A stretch of DNA of 64,000 bases from Thermococcus sp. MAR1. Its GTDB lineage: Archaea; Methanobacteriota_B; Thermococci; Thermococcales; Thermococcaceae. The stretch covers positions 1 to 64,000 of the forward strand of contig NZ_SNUF01000002.1 in assembly GCF_012027305.1 (NCBI RefSeq). Direction: 5' to 3'. Under the pieces are notes generated by a model, which saw nothing but the letters and a program-made list of their open reading frames with translations, did no database searches and was not told the origin of the DNA. Of the stretch, positions 59,093 through 64,000 are shown piece after piece. Position numbers and translations under genes: made by a program. Each line of letters begins with the position of its first letter. Within the stretch, counting starts at the first letter, position 1.

Positions 59093-59956
59093 ATGAAAAA
59101 ACATGCCCTCATTCTCATTCTGATCCTAGTCACAGGACTCATGGCCGGCTGCCTTGGAGGCAACGGCTCAACGACATCTAGTCCGGCGACGTCTCAGCAA
59201 ACGGGGCACACTCCGTCCACTACCACGACGGCAACCTCCTCAACCACAACGACCTTCTCGCCGACGGAGACCCCGAGGGAAGTCACGACGGACGAGCTCC
59301 TAGCGGGAGTTTCAGGAATAAGGCAGTTCACCTACACGGCCAACGCCGAGGTGTCCATGCTTGTCATCGTGAAGCAGGAAAATCTGACCCAAAGGGACAA
59401 CGTGACGCTCGCGATAAGGGAAACCGGTTATATGGACTTTGAATCGTGGAGCGCCTGGATAAACACCACAACCATCAGCGTTCCGGACAACGCCTCCACG
59501 AACACGTCCAGAATCGTGGTCAACAACGTCACGTATATCATGACCCCTGTGGGATGGGTAAAGGCCACCGATCCGGCGACGGCGGAGTTCATATGGGTGT
59601 ATAACCTAGTGAACCTCGCGAGGGAGTACCTCAAGAGGACCCCGGATGAGAGGGAGAACGGAGAGAAGCTCGTGCTCAGATACTACCTGAACGACCAGGA
59701 TGTTGTCCCGCTGGCCATGATGTACTTCGCCGCAACCCCAGACACCGAAATAAGCGTGAAGAACGGCCTGTTGGAGCTGTACTTTGAGAACGGAAGACTC
59801 GTTGGGGGCAGGATAAGCTTCTCAGTCAGCACCAAGACGTCGATAGACGACCCGACGATAGGGAAGATGACGATAACCCAGGACGGCTCGTGGAGCGAGA
59901 GGGTAACCATAACGTCGGTGAACGAAAAGAGAAAGGTCACGGAGCCCTCTACCTGA
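59093..59956 (+). CDS. secreted lipoprotein, unknown
   Basis: 287 residues: signal peptide with lipobox LMAGC, a Ser/Thr-rich linker (TTTTATSSTTTTFSPTET) and a beta-rich domain that resembles outer-surface lipoproteins of the LolA/LppX type (AEVSMLVIVKQENLTQ, VVNNVTYIMTPVGWVKA). Several N-x-S/T sites could be glycosylated. The ATG at 59093 follows GGTGGTTGAA. Function unknown. The end overlaps the convergent E1-like gene by 8 bp. Confidence 0.75.
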   Translation: MKKHALILILILVTGLMAGCLGGNGSTTSSPATSQQTGHTPSTTTTATSSTTTTFSPTETPREVTTDELLAGVSGIRQFTYTANAEVSMLVIVKQENLTQRDNVTLAIRETGYMDFESWSAWINTTTISVPDNASTNTSRIVVNNVTYIMTPVGWVKATDPATAEFIWVYNLVNLAREYLKRTPDERENGEKLVLRYYLNDQDVVPLAMMYFAATPDTEISVKNGLLELYFENGRLVGGRISFSVSTKTSIDDPTIGKMTITQDGSWSERVTITSVNEKRKVTEPST

Positions 59957-60647
59957 GCTCGACAACATCGAAGGTGTTGAAGGCAAGATCAACTATGAGA
60001 AGTTTGTTAAGCAGGGGCTCGCCGATTCCGGTGAGCAGCTTTATAACCTCCATCGCCTGAATCGACCCCACAACCCCCGCGGTGGCCCCGAGGATTGGAA
60101 ACTTTTCCTTCTTTCCCCTCACATTTGGAAATATTTCCCTCAGGCTTTTCGTGAACCCGGGCACCACGGTGGTAACCTGGCCGAAGGTTCCCTCGACCGC
60201 ACCATGAACCAGAGGGATTCTGGCCTTTTGGGCGTAATCATCTAGCAGGAACCTCGTTTCGAAGTTGTCGAGGCAGTCAACTATCACATCCACGCCCTCA
60301 AGAACCCCATCGATGTTCTCCGCCGTCAACCGACCAACGAAGGTCACCACCTCTACGTCAGGATTGAAGCGCTCCAGCTTCCACTTCGCGGAGAGGGGCT
60401 TCGGATTCTTTCCGATGTCCTCCTCCCAGTGGAGTATCTGCCTGTTGAGGTTGCTCAGCTCAGGCTTTTGTTCGTCCACGAGAAGGATGGTGCCTATCCC
60501 CGCCGCCGCCAGGTAATACGCCACCGGGCTCCCGAGGCCGCCAACGCCAACGACGGCTACCTTCGCGCTTTTGAGCTTCTCCTGTCCCTCCTCTCCAAAA
60601 ATCATTATCTGCCTGTCGTAGCGCTCAAGCTCTCTATCGCTCAGCAT
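59949..60647 (-). CDS. E1-like adenylyltransferase (MoeB/ThiF/HesA family)
   Basis: 232 residues: RYDRQIMIFGEEGQEKLKSAKVAVVGVGGLGSPVAYYLAAAG (ATP site), SNLNRQILHWEEDIG, VDVIVDCLDNFETRFLLDDYAQ and LVHGAVEGTFGQVTTVVPG. It would adenylate the C-terminal glycine of MoaD. The paired CxxC zinc motifs of bacterial MoeB are missing, and no clear catalytic cysteine follows. Directly downstream of moaD; GGTGGTTGAC overlaps the moaD stop. Confidence 0.9.
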   Translation of the reverse strand: MLSDRELERYDRQIMIFGEEGQEKLKSAKVAVVGVGGLGSPVAYYLAAAGIGTILLVDEQKPELSNLNRQILHWEEDIGKNPKPLSAKWKLERFNPDVEVVTFVGRLTAENIDGVLEGVDVIVDCLDNFETRFLLDDYAQKARIPLVHGAVEGTFGQVTTVVPGFTKSLREIFPNVRGKKEKFPILGATAGVVGSIQAMEVIKLLTGIGEPLLNKLLIVDLAFNTFDVVELR

Positions 60648-60648
60648 G

Positions 60649-60915
60649 TCAACCACCACTCACCGGTGGAAAGAGGGCCACCACGTCTCCATCCTGCAAT
60701 ACATCATCAAACCCCACATAGCGGCCGTTTCGGGAGACGTTGACGTCCGCAAGGTCGTCATCTTCGGCGAAGACCTCCGTCTTGAGAACCGGATGTCTCT
60801 CCTTCAGTAACTCTATCAGCTCCCTGACCGTTATTCCCTTTGGAACATCAAGCTCCTCCTCACCAGTACCAACGAGGGAGCGGAACCTGGCGAAATAGCG
60901 AACCCTAATCTTCAT
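60649..60915 (-). CDS. moaD: MoaD-type sulfur carrier protein
   Basis: The 88-residue ubiquitin-like protein ends in the required Gly-Gly (FPPVSGG). Start MKIRVRYFARFRSLVGTGEEELDVP; DVNVSRNGRYVGFDDVLQDGDVVALFPPVSGG at the end. It carries sulfur for MoaE. The ATG at 60915 follows GGTGGTGTGG. Co-transcribed with the E1-like gene. Confidence 0.93.
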   Translation of the reverse strand: MKIRVRYFARFRSLVGTGEEELDVPKGITVRELIELLKERHPVLKTEVFAEDDDLADVNVSRNGRYVGFDDVLQDGDVVALFPPVSGG

Positions 60916-60971
60916 CCACACCACCAAAAAGAGTTGGAGGGGAAGTTAAAAAGGGTTGCTGGACGGTTATG

Positions 60972-61490
60972 CTACCAAGGCACGCCCTTCCAGCCCACCC
61001 TATAGGCGAAGTAGTTGGCCCCCCAGTGGACGAAGGGCGAGACGACGAGGAGGAAGATTATCTGGCCCGAGTCGAGGGTTTTGACGGGGTATGCAAGGGC
61101 TAGCGCGCTTATAAGGAAGCCCAGCTGGTCGAGGCCTATGGCTGGAGCACCGCGCGGGAGGTTTGCCCTCCTCTTGAAGAAGCTCCCCACGAGGTCGCCG
61201 AGAAGGGCACCGAACGAGAGCAGGAAAGCGAGCATGAGGGCGGTTTTAAGAGTTCCATAGAAGCCGGGGGTGAGGAAGTACTGGATCACACCGACGAGAG
61301 TTCCGGCGGAAACTCCACCGATGAGGCCCCGCCAGGTCTTTCCGTCGCCGAAAAGCCTTCTCCCGTCCCTCCAGTGTCTGCCGCCATCTATGGGCCTCCC
61401 CCCACCAAGAAGCACGGGGGAAGCGTTGGCGACGTAAGCCGGCAGTATGTACCAGAACGCCCAGAGGAGAGATGAGAGTGACGCCGTCAT
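60972..61490 (-). CDS. carS: CDP-archaeol synthase
   Basis: The 172-residue membrane enzyme activates archaetidic acid with CTP in ether-lipid synthesis. Marks: ILPAYVANASPVLLGGGRPIDGGRHWRDGRRLFGDGKTWRGLIGG, SFGALLGDLVGSFFKRRANLPRGAPAIGLDQLGFLISAL, and FVHWGANYFAYRVGWKGVPW. About five helices. Confidence 0.95.
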   Translation of the reverse strand: MTASLSSLLWAFWYILPAYVANASPVLLGGGRPIDGGRHWRDGRRLFGDGKTWRGLIGGVSAGTLVGVIQYFLTPGFYGTLKTALMLAFLLSFGALLGDLVGSFFKRRANLPRGAPAIGLDQLGFLISALALAYPVKTLDSGQIIFLLVVSPFVHWGANYFAYRVGWKGVPW

Positions 61491-61538
61491 AATTTCACCC
61501 GATTTGATTATCGAGGCCCGGTTTTAAAGCTACCGCTT

Positions 61539-62051
61539 TCAAGTGGATTCAAGACAGTTTATGAGTCTCTCAAGAACCTCCTCGTCCCTGTGCTCGATCA
61601 GGAACTTCAGAATCCTCTCGGCAAGGGCGTTCCTCCTCATCGCGAACGTAATGCTCTCACGTATCGACTCCGCTTCCTCGCTTTCCTCGCCCTCAAGCTC
61701 CTTCAACGCTCTCTCAAGGTTGGCCCTCGTCTGCTGTATGTCCTCCATTATCTTTCCGTAGTAAGCAGCCTGGCGCCAGTCCTTCAGGAGCTTTGTGGCC
61801 TTGTAGTAGGCCTTCTTATCTCCGGGCTTCTTGATCCTTACAACCAGCCCTATGCGCTCCATGAACTTGAGGGCGGTGCTCACGTGGGAGAGGGAATATC
61901 CAGTTGCTTCGGCAATCTCGCCCAAGCTCATCGGTTCCCTGGCCAGAAAAAGAACCCCGTATATGTAACCGTAAAGCTCGTTGAAACCGAACCTTCTCGC
62001 TGCTCCAGCAAAATGATCCATGATTACCTTCTTGGCCTCGTCCACACCCAT
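61539..62051 (-). CDS. GbsR/MarR-type transcriptional regulator
   Basis: 170 residues: GYIYGVLFLAREPMSLGEIAEATGYSLSHVSTALKFMERIGLVVRIKKPGDKKAYYKA (winged helix) followed by long dimerisation helices. The ATG at 62051 has GAGGTGTTGGTT before it. It diverges from an RND exporter gene and is the likely repressor acting at the palindrome at 62138-62155. Confidence 0.85.
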   Translation of the reverse strand: MGVDEAKKVIMDHFAGAARRFGFNELYGYIYGVLFLAREPMSLGEIAEATGYSLSHVSTALKFMERIGLVVRIKKPGDKKAYYKATKLLKDWRQAAYYGKIMEDIQQTRANLERALKELEGEESEEAESIRESITFAMRRNALAERILKFLIEHRDEEVLERLINCLEST

Positions 62052-62126
62052 AACCAACACCTCAGTTAATACCATTGCCGAAACGTAGTATGTCAATCAA
62101 CTGACAAAAGGTTTTTAAGGTTTCGC

Positions 62127-62136
62127 ATATTTAAAA
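62127..62136 (+). promoter_or_regulatory. TATA box of the RND exporter
   Basis: ATATTTAAAA lies 35-44 bp upstream of the ATG at 62171, just before the palindromic site. Confidence 0.5.
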
Positions 62137-62137
62137 C

Positions 62138-62155
62138 TTTCGGAAGTTTCCGAAA
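62138..62155. promoter_or_regulatory. palindromic operator of the RND exporter
   Basis: TTTCGGAA-GT-TTCCGAAA, perfect 8-bp arms, directly after the TATA box and over the expected transcription start. That position suits repression, probably by the divergent GbsR/MarR protein. Confidence 0.65.
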
Positions 62156-62170
62156 ATTGGGGGAGAAAGC

Positions 62171-64000
62171 ATGAAACTGCTGAGGAGCGCCTCAAGGATC
62201 ATCGTAAGGTACAGGGTGGCCTTTGTGCTGATCGCCATGTTTCTGTTAGTTGTTTCGGTATACGGCATCCAGAACCTTCGGTTTGAGAGCGACCTCAGAA
62301 CCATGCTGCCCGAGAACCATCCTGCCATAACCGACTATACTGCTTTGCAGAATGAATTCCAGAGTGGTGACAGCACTCTGATAGTCGTTAAGGTGAACTC
62401 AATAGAGCCTGGAGGAGTCTATGACATCCGCGACCCAAAGGTCATTGAGGCCGTTTACGAGCTCGAGCAGAGGCTCAGGCAGAGGGAGTACGTAACGGAC
62501 ACGGTGAGCATCGCAGATATCTACATGCAGGTTCTTGGACGGCTCCCAAAGAACGAGGAGGAGGCAAAGTTCGTCCTGGATGCGCTCCCGCCGGAGGAAA
62601 GGTACAGTCTCGTCAGCAGGGACTACACGACGACGATAATAGCCGTGACTATAAGCAGGGAGAAGAAAACGGAGACCCTCGTGAGGGTCTACGAGGGCAT
62701 AGAGAGGGACATAGAAAGCGTCAAGTTCCCCCAGAACGTTGAGGTCATCCAGACGGGAAACATCGGCATAACCTACCGCATACTGGAACTCCTCCAGAGG
62801 GACCTCAACAAGACCATGGCAATATCGTTTATCCTCGTCATAGCCCTGCTCCTGTACTTCTATCGCTCCCCGGTAAAAGCTGCCATCCCGCTCATTCCCC
62901 TCATCTTCGGCGTCACGATGACGCTCGGTTTTATGGGACTGATGGGCATTCCCCTCGATTTGGCCACGACAACCGTCGGGGCGATGATGATAGGTATGGG
63001 CATAGACTACGGAATCCACGTGACCAACCGCTATTACGAGGAGAGAAAAAGGGGAAGAAGCATAGAGGAAGCGGCCGAGGAAGCTGTCGCGGAAACCGGA
63101 AAGGCCCTCTTAGGTGCGGCGCTTACAACCATAGCGGGTTTTGCTGCGATGTACCTATCAAGCCTCCCGATGCTCCATCATCTTGCCACCGCGCTGATCC
63201 TCGGTTTAAGTTTGGCCGCGCTCAACGCCGTCGTGATAACCCCCGCGGTCATAATCCTTGAGGAGGAGGTAATGAAACACCTGAAAGGCCACTACGTGGT
63301 ACCGGAGATTCGCTCCCACTCGGGAGTGGTGGGAAAAGCTTTTCACAACCTCGGGGAGGCCATAAGAAAAAAGCCAATCACATTTTTAGCGGCGGTGTTT
63401 CTGATAACCCTCTTCTTCGGCTACGGCATAACCCAGGTGACCACTGAGGTCAGGCTTGAGAAGTTCATCCCCAAAGGTATGCCGGAGATCGAGGCTTTAA
63501 CGGACATCAGGAGTGACTTCGGCGGGCAGGACGAGCTGTACGTCCTCCTTAAGGCGAACGATGTCAGGAATCCAACCATCGTCAGAGCCATATACCGCTT
63601 CGAGAACGGGATAAAGGCGGACTCCTACTACAACGGCGTCTTTGACTCGGAGAGCATCGCTGACATCGTGCATCGCGAGTACGGCTACATCCCCAACGAT
63701 GAGGGGAAGATAAAGAGCGCCCTGGAGAAGAGCCAGGGCGTAAACCTGGTCTCAAGAGACTATTCCATGACCCTTATCAAGTTCAAGGGCGACTTCGGAG
63801 GAGCAAGCATGGATGACTTCAGGAGGATAATGCGCTATTTTGAGGAGGAAACGGCGAGGGCGCAGAAGACCGAATTCCCACCGGGCGTGAGGCTTTCCCT
63901 CACGGGAGACATATACCTGAACTACGTACTCGACCAGCTCACGAAGGTCGAGATAAACCGCATCTCGATGTACGGAACGGCTTTTGTCGTGTTGATAGTG
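62171..64000 (+). CDS. RND superfamily (MMPL-like) membrane exporter, cut by window end
   Basis: The first 610 codons of a large transporter with no stop before the window ends. An N-terminal helix (VAFVLIAMFLLVVSVYGI), an outer domain with FESDLRTMLPENHPAI, then a sterol-sensing/RND helix bundle (TMAISFILVIALLLYFY, TTTVGAMMIGMGIDYGIHVTNRYYEERKRG) and a second repeat starting with KPITFLAAVFLITLFFGYGI. Such archaeal RND proteins export lipids or hydrophobic compounds. The gene starts after GGGGGAGAAAGC. Confidence 0.9.
   Translation, partial: MKLLRSASRIIVRYRVAFVLIAMFLLVVSVYGIQNLRFESDLRTMLPENHPAITDYTALQNEFQSGDSTLIVVKVNSIEPGGVYDIRDPKVIEAVYELEQRLRQREYVTDTVSIADIYMQVLGRLPKNEEEAKFVLDALPPEERYSLVSRDYTTTIIAVTISREKKTETLVRVYEGIERDIESVKFPQNVEVIQTGNIGITYRILELLQRDLNKTMAISFILVIALLLYFYRSPVKAAIPLIPLIFGVTMTLGFMGLMGIPLDLATTTVGAMMIGMGIDYGIHVTNRYYEERKRGRSIEEAAEEAVAETGKALLGAALTTIAGFAAMYLSSLPMLHHLATALILGLSLAALNAVVITPAVIILEEEVMKHLKGHYVVPEIRSHSGVVGKAFHNLGEAIRKKPITFLAAVFLITLFFGYGITQVTTEVRLEKFIPKGMPEIEALTDIRSDFGGQDELYVLLKANDVRNPTIVRAIYRFENGIKADSYYNGVFDSESIADIVHREYGYIPNDEGKIKSALEKSQGVNLVSRDYSMTLIKFKGDFGGASMDDFRRIMRYFEEETARAQKTEFPPGVRLSLTGDIYLNYVLDQLTKVEINRISMYGTAFVVLIV

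Noticed and set aside
1-64000. CRISPR arrays, tRNA or rRNA genes, transposases, replication origin
   Set aside because: No regularly spaced repeats, no cloverleaf or rRNA-like sequence, no transposase-like protein, and no clustered origin repeats near the AAA+ gene at 43229.

Overview
The window looks like chromosomal DNA of a hyperthermophilic archaeon of the order Thermococcales, most likely a Thermococcus. The reasons are: two complete 14-gene Mbh-type membrane [NiFe]-hydrogenase operons; GTTn3AAC motifs of the SurR type in front of both; a CGP-CTERM surface protein; archaeal BRE/TATA promoters; and ribosome binding sites of the GGTGAT type a few bases before most starts. Genes are densely packed and many are joined by ATGA overlaps. 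I found no rRNA, tRNA, CRISPR array or intact transposase.

Layout. 1-4.8 kb: an array of small hairpins and a probable C/D box guide RNA, a signal peptidase with a DUF531 gene, a helical-repeat protein with an M19 dipeptidase, a VapBC-like pair and a methyltransferase. 4.8-10.5 kb: a three-gene operon of a ten-module OB-fold surface protein, a TctA-like permease and an OB-containing membrane hydrolase. 10.7-18.2 kb: a frameshifted gene, an S9 peptidase, a kinase-like protein, PiT phosphate permease with its DUF47 partner, and a phosphoesterase lipoprotein. 18.3-23.9 kb: a cupin, a second signal peptidase next to a secreted protein that resembles TasA/AbpA fibre subunits, a tRNA methylthiotransferase, a second frameshifted gene, a 40-residue secreted peptide gene that standard ORF calling misses, and a TRAM protein.

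24.2-40.9 kb holds the two hydrogenase operons head to tail, both in the order A to N (Mrp antiporter-like subunits, then hydrogenase subunits). The first matches canonical Mbh. The second is a diverged paralogue that still has all four NiFe cysteines. Between mbhK and mbhL of the first there is a 206-bp insertion flanked by diverged 51-bp direct repeats that keeps ATGA coupling on both sides.

40.9-64 kb: three ferritin-like proteins, a THUMP protein, an AAA+ ATPase, thioredoxin reductase, a class III PLP enzyme, an ECF S component, DeoC coupled to a DUF1884 protein (the A-domain-only encapsulin-like group), a CGP-CTERM protein, enolase, a radical SAM gene whose 5' end is duplicated around another hairpin array, a second probable C/D box RNA, Lrp-type regulators, RdgB, an adenosine-specific kinase family protein, a SPASM protein without a radical-SAM cysteine motif and with a 31-bp palindrome upstream, molybdopterin genes (MoaE, MoaD, E1-like), CarS, a GbsR/MarR regulator, and a divergent RND exporter cut by the window end.

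The least explained items are the triloop-hairpin elements with diverged flanking duplications, the OB-fold operon, the DeoC/encapsulin-like pair, the small secreted peptide, and the palindrome-controlled SPASM gene.
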